Positions 9,080 through 17,747 of a stretch of DNA of 64,000 nt are shown here, in pieces. A model generated the notes under the pieces. That model was not told the DNA's origin and made no database searches. It saw nothing but the letters and a program-made list of their open reading frames with translations. A program made the translations under genes and the position numbers. Position 1 is the stretch's first letter. Each line of letters begins with the position of its first letter. The stretch lies in the NCBI GenBank assembly GCA_047612485.1, contig JBLGAT010000001.1, positions 72,671 through 136,670 on the forward strand. Reading direction: 5' to 3'. Source of the DNA: Sediminicola sp047612485 (GTDB taxonomy: Bacteria; Bacteroidota; Bacteroidia; Flavobacteriales; Flavobacteriaceae).

Positions 9080-9850
9080 TTATTTATCCTCTGTTATTTC
9101 ATCGGGAAAAGCGAAAGCCCCATCTTCTACGGAAGGGTTAAGGACAATGCTCTCAATGGTCAATGGACTGCCAGGTTGCCCTTTAACGCCTTGGATCATG
9201 GAAAAAGGAAAGTATATACCCTCAACTTCTTGGTAGTCACTCATGGTGACTTCGGAAGTCATTCCTTTACCCGGACCTGACTTAACTTCAGATTGCACGG
9301 CTATAGGTACAAAATTTTCAGTATCGAAATAGTAGAAGGAAACATCATCTTCTTGATTACCATCTATCATTATTGGCTCTTTTACCAGTTTAATTTTGAA
9401 CGTTTCCGCACCGTCCATAGTTTCTTTGCCCATTAATTCAACTGTATACCCCTTTTCCTTGTAATCTATAAATGAATCAGGAAAATCATTGGAATTTAAT
9501 TTGAAGTTGGCAGTAGCTTCCGCATCACTTTTCTCCGCCTTCATGGTCATAAAATTATGGCTCCAAAGTGTATTGCCGTCAAATACCCCTTGTTTGATTT
9601 CTTTTCCTTGAAAACTGATGACCGTCATTTGTCGCCCATCGTTCAATTGCAATATTTCCAAAGGTATTTCCATTCCACCTTGACTAATCTTGGCAGTCAT
9701 CTTTACACCTTTAATACTTTTCATTTTTTCCAAGCCTCCAATATTCTCAAAATAATTGGCCAGAATATCGTCAGCTGTTTGGGCCTGTGATGGCACCAAA
9801 AAAGAAAAAAGCAAGGCAGCTAAACTGATTTTTAATGTCTTCATTTCCAT
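9080..9850 (-). CDS. LolA-like outer-membrane lipoprotein-sorting family protein
   Basis: A 256-aa periplasmic protein with a signal peptide (residues 1-23, ending PSQAQ). The mature region matches the LolA/LppX-like fold seen in many Bacteroidota: an opening ADDILANYFENIGG helix, then alternating beta strands and phrases such as DGAETFKIKLVK and FYYFDTENF. True LolA carries lipoproteins to LolB; this longer relative may instead bind a lipid. The exact cargo is not deducible. It diverges from the thioesterase gene across 299 bases. Confidence 0.75.
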   Translation of the reverse strand: MEMKTLKISLAALLFSFLVPSQAQTADDILANYFENIGGLEKMKSIKGVKMTAKISQGGMEIPLEILQLNDGRQMTVISFQGKEIKQGVFDGNTLWSHNFMTMKAEKSDAEATANFKLNSNDFPDSFIDYKEKGYTVELMGKETMDGAETFKIKLVKEPIMIDGNQEDDVSFYYFDTENFVPIAVQSEVKSGPGKGMTSEVTMSDYQEVEGIYFPFSMIQGVKGQPGSPLTIESIVLNPSVEDGAFAFPDEITEDK

Positions 9851-10124
9851 TAGATTTTAAGTTATAGTTTATAATTAGTAGTTATTTTCAGGTATTGTTA
9901 CAGCTATTTGCGAAAATTTCTTAATTTTTTAACGTCTTAAGGATTTACCAGTTAAATAGTTACAGGAATCCAATCTAGCTCTCTTAAATTTTTAACCTTA
10001 TTAAAAATGATAATTTTCACTTATTGATTTTGTCAATTTAGTCTACATCAAGGCCTAAAAATCCCATATTCATATTTCCGCATCTAATTCCAATTTTGTG
10101 TTTTTTTTAAAGGAGAAAGTCGAC

Positions 10125-10132
10125 TAATTTTG
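10125..10132 (+). promoter_or_regulatory. Bacteroidota -7 promoter element
   Basis: TAATTTTG matches the TAnnTTTG consensus and lies 17 bases before the thioesterase ATG. No clear -33 TTTG at the expected spacing is seen, so this is a half-supported promoter in the 299-base divergent region. Confidence 0.5.
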
Positions 10133-10149
10133 GATACAAATAAGGAATT

Positions 10150-10545
10150 ATGAGATTTCATACTAGAAAATGGGTGAAACCCGAAGATTTAAATGCCAAT
10201 GAGACTCTATTTGGAGGCAGGTTACTGGCCTGGATTGATGAAGAAGCCGCTCTTTACAGTATAATTCAGTTAGAAAGCAAAAAGGTAGTTACCAAATACA
10301 TGTCAGAAATTAATTTCATGAGCACTGCCGTAAAAGGTGACATTGTTGAAATAGGTATAGAAGTAGTGAAATTTGGGAAGTCATCATTGACCCTCAATTG
10401 TGAGGTCCGCAATAAGATGACCCGCGAAACGATAGTTACGGTTGACAATATCATTATGGTAAACCTAGGTCAAGACGGCAAACCGGCATCCCATGGTAAA
10501 ACCAAGATAGAATATGTAAAAGATAGACTAGCGGCCGATAATTAA
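10150..10545 (+). CDS. acyl-CoA thioesterase, hot-dog fold (YciA/BACH type)
   Basis: A 131-aa single hot-dog-domain protein. The family signature NANETLFGGRLLAWIDEEAA is present with the catalytic aspartate in the helix, followed by the long beta strands (GDIVEIGIEVVKFGKSSLTL). Such enzymes hydrolyse acyl-CoA esters in the cytoplasm. Its stop overlaps by 4 bases the stop of the convergent dipeptidase gene. Chain-length specificity is unknown. Confidence 0.88.
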   Translation: MRFHTRKWVKPEDLNANETLFGGRLLAWIDEEAALYSIIQLESKKVVTKYMSEINFMSTAVKGDIVEIGIEVVKFGKSSLTLNCEVRNKMTRETIVTVDNIIMVNLGQDGKPASHGKTKIEYVKDRLAADN

Positions 10546-11831
10546 TTTTCGGCCCAGTTTTTTGATACGGCCTGGACTTCATCCAAAACCCTTAAAAGGT
10601 TTCCGCCCCATAGTTTTTCAATATCTTCTTCGGAATAGCCCCTTTTTACCAATTCAAAGGTCACGTTAAAGGTTTCCGAAGCATCCTCCCATCCTTCGAT
10701 ACCACCACCACCGTCAAAATCAGAGCTAATCCCTACATGGTCTATCCCTATTAATTTTACCAAATAATCAATGTGATCTGCAAAATCGGCCACGTTTACA
10801 GCTTCAGGTGCATTTTCATGCATGGAAGCCTTGATCTTAGCCACTTTTATAACTTTAGGATAATCAGCCATGAATGCAGCCCTTTGAACATCTGACAAAT
10901 CGGCCAATTGGGATCTTTCATACCAATCAATTTCTAAAGAATCTGCTATTTTTGAATAGAGGTCCTTCATAAATGCTGCTCTAGTCTCATGTTTATCCGT
11001 ATTTAAATAAGAGCTAAAGGCAACGGTCTGTACGACCCCGCCATTCTTTTTTAATAACAATAACTGCTCATCATCCAAATTACGGCTGTGGTCACAAAGG
11101 GTTCTGGCCGATGAATGTGAGGCTATAATAGGCGCTTTGGAAAGGGCTACCATTTGCTCCATAGAGGATTTTGATGGGTGGGAAACATCTATCATGATTC
11201 CTAGTCTATTCATTTCAATTACAGCTTTTTCGCCTAGTTTACTTAAACCATTGTATAACCATATGCTATCTTTTTCTCCGGTATTGGAATCACAAAATTG
11301 ACTATGTCCATTATGTGAAAGAGAAATGTATCTTGCCCCAAGCTTATGGTATTTTTCAAAATTAGTAAGGTCCTCCCCGATGGGATAGGCATTCTCCACT
11401 CCGATCATGGCAACTTTCTTTCCTGCTCCGGAAATACGACGAACATCATCAGAGGTCAATGCCAATTCAATTTTATCAGGTGCAATAACTTCGCATAGGC
11501 GGTGGATGGCCTCAAATTTTGACATCGCATTTTTTGATGCTTTTTCATATCCCTGGGCATTCAGGGAATCCTGTCCCGTATAGACAATAAGCCAAGAAAC
11601 GTCCAATCCACCTTCCTTCATTTTTGGTAAATTTACCTGGGTATCCAGATTTTGTGTGTAATTGATGCTGTCCGTAAAATTATTGACATTTATGTCGTTA
11701 TGGGTGTCTATCGTAATCACTTTTTGGTGAATTCTTTGAGCCTTTTCCAAATTACTTTCGACCATTTCCTTTTTCCGCCCATTACAGGAAATCAAGGTTG
11801 AAAGGCAAATAAATACGATAAAATGCTTCAT
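10542..11831 (-). CDS. membrane dipeptidase (peptidase M19), lipoprotein
   Basis: A 429-aa zinc dipeptidase of the renal dipeptidase family. The metal-binding DTHNDIN near the N-terminus, the bridging glutamate in MIGVENAYPIG, the DVSHPS and ASHSSARTLCDHSRN histidines, and DHVGISSDFDGGGG near the C-terminus are all visible. I chose the ATG at 11831 because it places a lipobox (LISC, Cys16) after a hydrophobic stretch; a longer in-frame start at 11927 would hide it. It likely acts in the periplasm on dipeptides. Confidence 0.9.
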   Translation of the reverse strand: MKHFIVFICLSTLISCNGRKKEMVESNLEKAQRIHQKVITIDTHNDINVNNFTDSINYTQNLDTQVNLPKMKEGGLDVSWLIVYTGQDSLNAQGYEKASKNAMSKFEAIHRLCEVIAPDKIELALTSDDVRRISGAGKKVAMIGVENAYPIGEDLTNFEKYHKLGARYISLSHNGHSQFCDSNTGEKDSIWLYNGLSKLGEKAVIEMNRLGIMIDVSHPSKSSMEQMVALSKAPIIASHSSARTLCDHSRNLDDEQLLLLKKNGGVVQTVAFSSYLNTDKHETRAAFMKDLYSKIADSLEIDWYERSQLADLSDVQRAAFMADYPKVIKVAKIKASMHENAPEAVNVADFADHIDYLVKLIGIDHVGISSDFDGGGGIEGWEDASETFNVTFELVKRGYSEEDIEKLWGGNLLRVLDEVQAVSKNWAEN

Positions 11832-11975
11832 GATAATTGTTTTTATACCTACAAATAAAGCGATTTGACAACACAATCGGAAGGGTAGATAACATTTAAT
11901 TGCCCAAACTGTATATAATGGTGACATTTAAACAACCAAACTAAAGACTTTAATTGGCATTTTAATTTTAAATGA

Positions 11976-13811
11976 GTGTCATTATGTCAAGAAACCCAAA
12001 TCCATTACTCTTTGAAATCTAAAGACCTAACTTTTCGTTTAACCGACTTGGAATCTAAGCTGAGCAATCTTTCTTTTGAAAAATTGACCACTGAAGAGGC
12101 AACACAATTAAAAAAATCATTCAATTCCCTAAAAAGTAGCATCGAAGAAAAACTGGTTGCAACTGTCACTTCCAAATCTTCCGCTAGTTATGGTGTTGAA
12201 GAAGCGGAAATGGACATGAATTCCAAAAAAGAGGCTTCAAAAATGTTAGCCAACAATGACCAAAATAGTAACGGAGAACTATTGGTTGCCAAGGTCAGCC
12301 ATGAAATAAGGACACCTCTCAATGGAATCATTGGTTTTACCGATTTATTAAGGGAAAGTGAACTTACGGAAGAACAAAAAGAACATGTTTCCGCTATTCA
12401 GTCAGCTTCCTACAACCTCATGGACATTATCAACGAACTTTTGGAATACTCCAAACTTTCTGCTGGTCTAGAGCATTTTGAATCTGTAAATTTTAATTTT
12501 TACAGTTTGGTCAGGGATGTCATGTACCTCTGCAACACCCTCATCATGGATAAAGAGGTGAAATTGGAGGTTGATATGGACACCAAAATACCAGAGATGT
12601 TGGTGGGAGACCCTTCCAAACTATCCCAAATACTATTAAATCTTATTGGTAATGCCATAAAATTTGTGAACAAGGGCGATATCCACCTTAAAATCAATTC
12701 CATAAAACAAACTAAAAAGGAGGTCACGTTGGAGTTTGATATTATTGATACTGGCATAGGAATATCCGAAGATCATCTTGAACATATTTTTGACGCCTTT
12801 AGACAAGCTGAACAAGACACTTATAAGAAGTATGGAGGTTCTGGTTTGGGTTTGAGTATAGTTAAACAAATAATAGAGAACATTAATGGTACTATTAATG
12901 TTTCCAGTACTTTAGGTATTGGAACTACCTTTAACTTCAAACTTCCTTTTCTCGTTGGAACCGATCTTAATAAAGAAAAAGATCAGCTTCACAAAGCAAA
13001 CATACATAATAGGAAGGACCTTGTTAAGGGCATGCAAATCCTAGTATTTGAGGACAACCTTCTCAATCAGAAGCTTATTGAACAAAGATTAAAAAGTTGG
13101 GGTTGTCTGGTATATGTTACTGACAATGCCCTTTATGGTCTTAGTATATTGGAAAAAAACAAAATAGATTTTGTTTTTATGGATCTTAGGATGCCGGTTA
13201 TGGATGGGTTTGAAGTGACCCGTAGAATAAGGAGAAGCAAGAATACCTATGTAAGTCAAATACCTGTAATTGCCTTAACAGCTGACTTTTCTATCAAGGA
13301 CAAGGAACAATGTCAGGACAACGGTATCAATGACTATATCCTTAAACCTTACAGCCCAGATGAATTATTGTTGAAATTAACCACCAATAAGGCAGATATG
13401 AAGATGACGTATAAGGTAGACTCCAAGTTGATAAACCCATTAACAGAATTTAAGGATAATAAGACGACTAAAATTGATCTTAAAATTATTTTGGAGGATT
13501 GTATGGGTGAAGTGGATCTTTTAGAGGAACTAGTGTCACTCTACAAACAAAATGCACTTGAATTTATTGGCAATGTAAAACATCACCTAAAGCTAGAAGA
13601 TTATGAAAATATTCAATTTGCAGCCCATAAAATGAAATCCGGATTGGCTATGATGCAAACGTTCAGCTTGCATTCCATAGTCTTGCAAATACATAAAACC
13701 TGTGTCACCGACAAGGACTTGAAGTACTTGGAATTTTTATATGACTGTTTCCTTGAAGAATACCCTATTGTTATAAACGCAATTGAAATTGAGATGAAGA
13801 ATCTAAAATAA
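11976..13811 (+). CDS. hybrid histidine kinase with receiver and Hpt domains
   Basis: A 611-aa soluble kinase without any membrane segment or sensor domain. Order: helical region (1-90), HisKA with phospho-acceptor H109 (KVSHEIRTPLNG), HATPase_c with N-box near N226, DTGIGIS at 258-264 and GGSGLGLS at 287-294, a receiver domain with D403 (FMDLRMPVMDGF) and K457, and an Hpt domain with H551 (AAHKMKSG). The only plausible start is GTG at 11976. An ATG at 11972 opens a different frame that stops after 16 codons, so an upstream frameshift or miscalled start is possible. It heads a cluster with a response regulator, a HEAT protein and a glycosyltransferase. Confidence 0.9.
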   Translation: MSLCQETQIHYSLKSKDLTFRLTDLESKLSNLSFEKLTTEEATQLKKSFNSLKSSIEEKLVATVTSKSSASYGVEEAEMDMNSKKEASKMLANNDQNSNGELLVAKVSHEIRTPLNGIIGFTDLLRESELTEEQKEHVSAIQSASYNLMDIINELLEYSKLSAGLEHFESVNFNFYSLVRDVMYLCNTLIMDKEVKLEVDMDTKIPEMLVGDPSKLSQILLNLIGNAIKFVNKGDIHLKINSIKQTKKEVTLEFDIIDTGIGISEDHLEHIFDAFRQAEQDTYKKYGGSGLGLSIVKQIIENINGTINVSSTLGIGTTFNFKLPFLVGTDLNKEKDQLHKANIHNRKDLVKGMQILVFEDNLLNQKLIEQRLKSWGCLVYVTDNALYGLSILEKNKIDFVFMDLRMPVMDGFEVTRRIRRSKNTYVSQIPVIALTADFSIKDKEQCQDNGINDYILKPYSPDELLLKLTTNKADMKMTYKVDSKLINPLTEFKDNKTTKIDLKIILEDCMGEVDLLEELVSLYKQNALEFIGNVKHHLKLEDYENIQFAAHKMKSGLAMMQTFSLHSIVLQIHKTCVTDKDLKYLEFLYDCFLEEYPIVINAIEIEMKNLK

Positions 13812-13832
13812 AAACGCAACCATTCCCCAAAA

Positions 13833-14204
13833 ATGGACAAGAAAAAACTTTTACTGGCCGAAGATGACGAATTACTGGCTTCCCTATTGACTTTCCGACT
13901 GGAGAAGGCTGGCTACATTGTAATAAGAGCAAATGATGGAAAGCAAGTAAAGGAGATGCTCTCTGAAGCCATTCCCTATATCATTGTAAACGATATTATG
14001 ATGTCCTATTTGTCGGGCTTGGAGCTTATTGATTTTGTAAGAAATCAATTGGCCCTTGCAATCCCCATCATTATAATTTCCTCAGCAGGTAACGAGGAGA
14101 ACGTATTGAGCTCTTTTGAGCTCGGTGCCAATGATTTTATATCCAAGCCTGTAAGTCCAACAGAATTATTGGTAAGGGTAGCCAGGGAATTAAGAAAAGT
14201 TTGA
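13833..14204 (+). CDS. single-domain response regulator
   Basis: A 123-aa CheY-like receiver with no output domain. Acidic pocket E10-D11-D12, phospho-acceptor D54 (VNDIMMS) and the KP lysine (FISKPV) are present. The usual proline after the DIMM motif is serine. It lies 21 bases after the hybrid kinase and 7 bases before the HEAT gene, so it is probably the kinase's relay partner, perhaps acting by contacting the HEAT protein. Confidence 0.92.
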   Translation: MDKKKLLLAEDDELLASLLTFRLEKAGYIVIRANDGKQVKEMLSEAIPYIIVNDIMMSYLSGLELIDFVRNQLALAIPIIIISSAGNEENVLSSFELGANDFISKPVSPTELLVRVARELRKV

Positions 14205-14211
14205 TCCTTTA

Positions 14212-16605
14212 ATGAGCCAACTTGCAATACAAAGCTATGCGCTGTTAGATATTCCCAAGATCCATACGGATCTCTTATGGGATTTAACGCTATTGTTTTT
14301 CGTATTGGCTACCGTTTATTTTGGGGTGATTTTCTTTTTTCGAAACAAATTCACTTCTAAAACGAAACTGATTTCTGAACGAAAGAAGCAACTATCTCCT
14401 ATGATCAGTGAATTTCTTTTTTATGATACCAACGATGCAACAAAGGAAGATCATAAAAATTACATTCACTTAAAAATCGAAATACGAGATTTAATCAAGG
14501 ACGAATTCAACCATCAGATCCTATCAGATATTCTAATCGACCTACAAAAGGATGTTTCCGGGGAAACTTTGGAACGTCTATATAAACTTTTTAAAGATTT
14601 GGGCCTCCACAATAAAGCCTATGAAAAGCTTGAGAGCTATCGCTGGCAATTTGTCTCACAGGGGATTATGGAATTAACCCAAATTAGGGTTACGGAATCC
14701 TATGGATTTATAGCCAAATTGATCAATGATAAAAGGGGAACGGTTCGTAAGCAAGCCGAAATGGCAGCAGTCACCCTAGAAGACAAAGGAATTGGTCATT
14801 TTTTAGATACCACTAGGTATCAAATATCCCAGTGGCAACAATTAAAATTAATGGATATTCTTAGGAACAGGGAAGATTTTCAGCCTCCTAGATTTAAACG
14901 ATGGTTGACCTCAAACAACAAGGCCGTTGTGATATTTGCATTACGCTTACTGAAGTTTTATGATCAAAATGATGCCAATGCCATGCTGATCCAATTGGTG
15001 CGTCACAAAAATAAGCAGATTAAGGAAGAAGCTATAAGTTGTATACAAAAATTTGGAGTTGCGGAAGCTTTGGACACGCTTAAAATGGGATTCTGGAATA
15101 GCAATGTCAACTGTAAAATCTTGATCCTTGATACGATTACCGAATTAGGAAGTGAGAATGATGTAGATTTTCTTAAAAAGGCTGAACGTAAGTCTTTTAA
15201 TTTCGTGGTTAAAAGTAAAGCTTTAAGCTGTATTCATATGTTGCAACCTGAAACCGCCCTCCAAATGGAGGATTTGGAAGACATTACAGAGCAATCGGAA
15301 TCGGAACCATCAGAAACCCTATCTAAGCCTGATGAAGTGCACCTAGAAATAGAAGAAGAACATTTTGAAGTAGTAGATCCAGACCCAATTGAAATGGATA
15401 TACAGGAAGATCTGCCATCCGTAATAAATATTACAGAAGATCCTATTTTAGTAAAAGACATTGAGGAAGATATAACCAAACAACCACATGAGCCTTATTC
15501 AGGACCACCTGAATTTGAAGAATCATTGCAAAGCAACATAACTGAACAACCCATGAAGGAAGAGAAAAAAGAAAAACCAGCAAAAGAATCCTTTAGCTTA
15601 AGCATGGAGGATTTGATGAATTTAGAAGTTATTTCTGATGAAATACTTTATTCACTGGACCTTGAATCATTTGATAAGTTCTTAAAGAACGTACCGGATT
15701 TGGACGACTTTGTTGAGATAGATAAAGAGGAAATCATTCTAAAGTCAAAGCCCGATTTTAATGGATTGCGTTTAGATAAAGATAGGACTGCTTCCAACGA
15801 TAATTTTTATGAGGACATATTTTCCAAAAAGGATGATTGTGACAAAAATATATTACTTGATACCATATTTGACGTTGGTGATGAAAGGGAGATTCCCATC
15901 TTAAAACTGATCATTGTCAGTGAAGACAATATGGGAATAAGGGACAAAGCACTGAAGATATTAAATGGAATTACGGATCAAAACTATTGGTATTCAGAGG
16001 AAGAGGGTGCTGTACTCGAAATTGAAAAGATGAGGGCCCGGTGTATATTTAAACCCCTTTTCGAAACTGCGGATATAGAAACCAAATTGGTTTTATTGGA
16101 TCAAATAGGAAAAATAGGGGATACTAAGGAATTAATCTTCCTGAATACCCTAATGATTACCCAAGACCTTGTTCTCAAGAAAAAAATAGCACAGACCATA
16201 ACCCAATTGGAAGAAAAAAGTGCCTCCTTCCCAAATAAAATGGATGGTGATATTAATACTATCATCAAGGAACAGGATGATTCCAATTATTCTTCTGTAA
16301 TCCTCACCTTGGATGAAGAGATCCCAATAGAGAAAGTGGAAAAAATGTATACCGTTGAAAATTTCCATAACACCAAAGGCAATATGCCTTTGGATTTTTG
16401 TTTTTTACTGGATGATCTGGAGATTAGTCCTTCACAATCTTCGGACCTTTTGGAGGTGGATTTTGAATTGGGTTCCTTTAAGGATCAAGCTGCGATGAAC
16501 AATACAGAAAATGAACCTAAAAAAAAGGGGGGCATAGCAGCTAATTCCTTTTTAGTTCAGATTCTTTCAATACCATCTATCCTAAAGGACATCTTTAATG
16601 GATAG
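14212..16605 (+). CDS. membrane-anchored HEAT-repeat protein
   Basis: A 797-aa protein. Residues about 22-45 form one membrane helix (LTLLFFVLATVYFGVIFFF). A cytoplasmic array of HEAT-like alpha hairpins follows to about residue 345, then an acidic, Ser/Glu/Pro-rich linker (about 345-470), then a second HEAT-like block (about 540-670) and a disordered acidic tail. Such proteins are scaffolds. In flavobacteria this type often sits between a response regulator and a family 2 glycosyltransferase, suggesting control of an exopolysaccharide synthase. Its end overlaps the glycosyltransferase start by 8 bases. Confidence 0.8.
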   Translation: MSQLAIQSYALLDIPKIHTDLLWDLTLLFFVLATVYFGVIFFFRNKFTSKTKLISERKKQLSPMISEFLFYDTNDATKEDHKNYIHLKIEIRDLIKDEFNHQILSDILIDLQKDVSGETLERLYKLFKDLGLHNKAYEKLESYRWQFVSQGIMELTQIRVTESYGFIAKLINDKRGTVRKQAEMAAVTLEDKGIGHFLDTTRYQISQWQQLKLMDILRNREDFQPPRFKRWLTSNNKAVVIFALRLLKFYDQNDANAMLIQLVRHKNKQIKEEAISCIQKFGVAEALDTLKMGFWNSNVNCKILILDTITELGSENDVDFLKKAERKSFNFVVKSKALSCIHMLQPETALQMEDLEDITEQSESEPSETLSKPDEVHLEIEEEHFEVVDPDPIEMDIQEDLPSVINITEDPILVKDIEEDITKQPHEPYSGPPEFEESLQSNITEQPMKEEKKEKPAKESFSLSMEDLMNLEVISDEILYSLDLESFDKFLKNVPDLDDFVEIDKEEIILKSKPDFNGLRLDKDRTASNDNFYEDIFSKKDDCDKNILLDTIFDVGDEREIPILKLIIVSEDNMGIRDKALKILNGITDQNYWYSEEEGAVLEIEKMRARCIFKPLFETADIETKLVLLDQIGKIGDTKELIFLNTLMITQDLVLKKKIAQTITQLEEKSASFPNKMDGDINTIIKEQDDSNYSSVILTLDEEIPIEKVEKMYTVENFHNTKGNMPLDFCFLLDDLEISPSQSSDLLEVDFELGSFKDQAAMNNTENEPKKKGGIAANSFLVQILSIPSILKDIFNG

Positions 16606-17287
16606 TGGGCTTTTAAATATCATCCTGGATTACATAAATATCGTGTTTTTGGTGTTTACCGTGGTGTTGTTCATTTTGTTCACCTTTATAGGGTACCTTT
16701 CTACAAGAAATTTACTTCATTATAAACATAAAAATAGTTTTGGGGATCTTTCCAAAATCATGGCCTCTCCCATGGCGCCAAGCATCACCATTATAGCTCC
16801 CGCATATAACAAAGGGCTTACCGTAGTTGAAAATATACGTTCATTGCTTTCCCTGCAGTATGTCAACTATGAGGTAATGGTTGTAAATGACGGGAGCAAG
16901 GATGACACTTTGCAAAAGATGATTGCCGCCTATGACCTTGTTAAAATAGATAAAAAAATTGACCCTAATTGGCAATCAAAACCAATTCGCGGGGTTTATA
17001 AATCCAATCAACGATCCTTTTCTAAGCTTACGGTAATAGATAAAGAGAACGGAGGGAAGTCTGATGCCTTAAACACGGGCATGCACTTATCTGAAAACAA
17101 ATATGTGGGTTGTATAGATGTGGATTGTCTTTTAATGCCCGAATCTCTTTTACATGTGGTGAAATCGTTTTACCAACGTTCCCAGAAGAGGGTCATAGCA
17201 GGGGCGTTGAGACAGGAACTTGTCTTCGATTCGGAACGGTTTGTTTGGTCGGCTTCAGTAGGTATCAACTACAGATTTATGTTCTAA
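16598..17287 (+). pseudogene. family 2 glycosyltransferase, C-terminally truncated
   Basis: 229 codons remain of a processive-type glycosyltransferase that is normally about 400-480 aa. There is one N-terminal membrane helix (residues about 10-36), then the GT-A nucleotide-binding part (SITIIAPAYNKG, EVMVVNDGSKDDT) and the DxD-type motif in CIDVDCLLMPESLL. The frame ends at TAA 17285-17287. The acceptor-site motifs (ED, QxxRW) and the C-terminal membrane helices are missing, and neither other forward frame downstream resembles them. It is therefore probably inactive, with loss of the 3' half by deletion rather than a simple frameshift. It is last in the kinase-regulator-HEAT cluster. Confidence 0.75.
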
Positions 17288-17392
17288 TCAAATATCCCAG
17301 CCAATACAGGAACTTATTTTTACAACATAAAAAAGCACCTTCACCACAAAAATTTTTTTCATGAGAGGTATTTAAATAAGTTTACTGCATAG

Positions 17393-17409
17393 ATTTAAAG
17401 TCCCAAGTT
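17393..17409 (+). repeat. 17-bp leader repeat, copy 1 (upstream of the first micro-ORF)
   Basis: ATTTAAAGTCCCAAGTT here and ATTTAAAATCCCAAATT at 17551-17567 differ at two positions. Copy 2 directly abuts the ATG of the second micro-ORF; copy 1 ends 27 bases before the ATG of the first. The shared leader supports duplication of a whole leader-plus-ORF unit. Confidence 0.6.
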
Positions 17410-17436
17410 TAAATTAATTAAAAACCGAACTTAATT

Positions 17437-17535
17437 ATGTTGTACGACACCTACGGAGAGGAATATTTAATCTTCCTTAAAGATTTAAATGAAATTTTAA
17501 GTTTAAACGAATTGGCGGAACTGGACTATTTATAG
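17437..17535 (+). CDS. micro-ORF 1: 32-aa peptide, first of a tandem paralogous pair
   Basis: An ATG-to-TAG ORF of 32 codons. Its centre, YLIFLKDLNEIL, matches YLSFMQDLNEIL in the next micro-ORF, and both copies are followed by a short tail ending in a D/K-Y motif. The peptide is Leu/Glu-rich and would form an amphipathic helix; there is no signal peptide or cysteine. Two paralogs in the same orientation with different flanking codons argue for real coding selection. Function unknown. It lies 149 bases after the truncated glycosyltransferase. Confidence 0.6.
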   Translation: MLYDTYGEEYLIFLKDLNEILSLNELAELDYL

Positions 17536-17550
17536 TCTACTAACATCATT

Positions 17551-17567
17551 ATTTAAAATCCCAAATT
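17551..17567 (+). repeat. 17-bp leader repeat, copy 2 (upstream of the second micro-ORF)
   Basis: Matches copy 1 at 17393-17409 in 15 of 17 bases and ends immediately before the ATG at 17568. It may be a ribosome-entry or regulatory leader shared by the two micro-ORFs. Confidence 0.6.
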
Positions 17568-17669
17568 ATGGCAAACCAAAATCAAGACAACGCAGCTTAT
17601 TTAAGTTTTATGCAAGATTTAAACGAAATCTTGGTCAACTTCAATATCAGTAAGTTGAAGTATTCATAG
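17568..17669 (+). CDS. micro-ORF 2: 33-aa peptide, second of a tandem paralogous pair
   Basis: An ATG-to-TAG ORF of 33 codons beginning MANQNQDN, then the shared core YLSFMQDLNEIL and a basic tail (ISKLKYS). Micro-ORF 1 has an acidic tail (AELDYL), so the pair carry opposite C-terminal charges around a common helix. The gene is followed 22 bases later by a strong terminator, so both micro-ORFs probably share one transcript. I do not recognise the family. Confidence 0.6.
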   Translation: MANQNQDNAAYLSFMQDLNEILVNFNISKLKYS

Positions 17670-17690
17670 TGGCCTATAAGGGCCACTAAA

Positions 17691-17723
17691 AAAAGGAGCA
17701 CCCGATAAGGTGCTCCTTTTTTT
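17691..17723. terminator. strong bidirectional intrinsic terminator
   Basis: A 12-bp perfect stem: AAAAGGAGCACC at 17691-17702 and GGTGCTCCTTTT at 17709-17720, loop CGATAA, flanked by T and A runs. It ends the micro-ORF transcript and, in reverse, rpoD. Confidence 0.9.
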
Positions 17724-17747
17724 ATGTAAAAACATTCAATAAAACAA

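Noticed and set aside
17110..17364. 84-codon ORF overlapping the end of the glycosyltransferase in another frame
   Set aside because: It has no resemblance to the missing glycosyltransferase half and lies mostly inside the real frame; it is a shadow ORF, not evidence of a frameshift.
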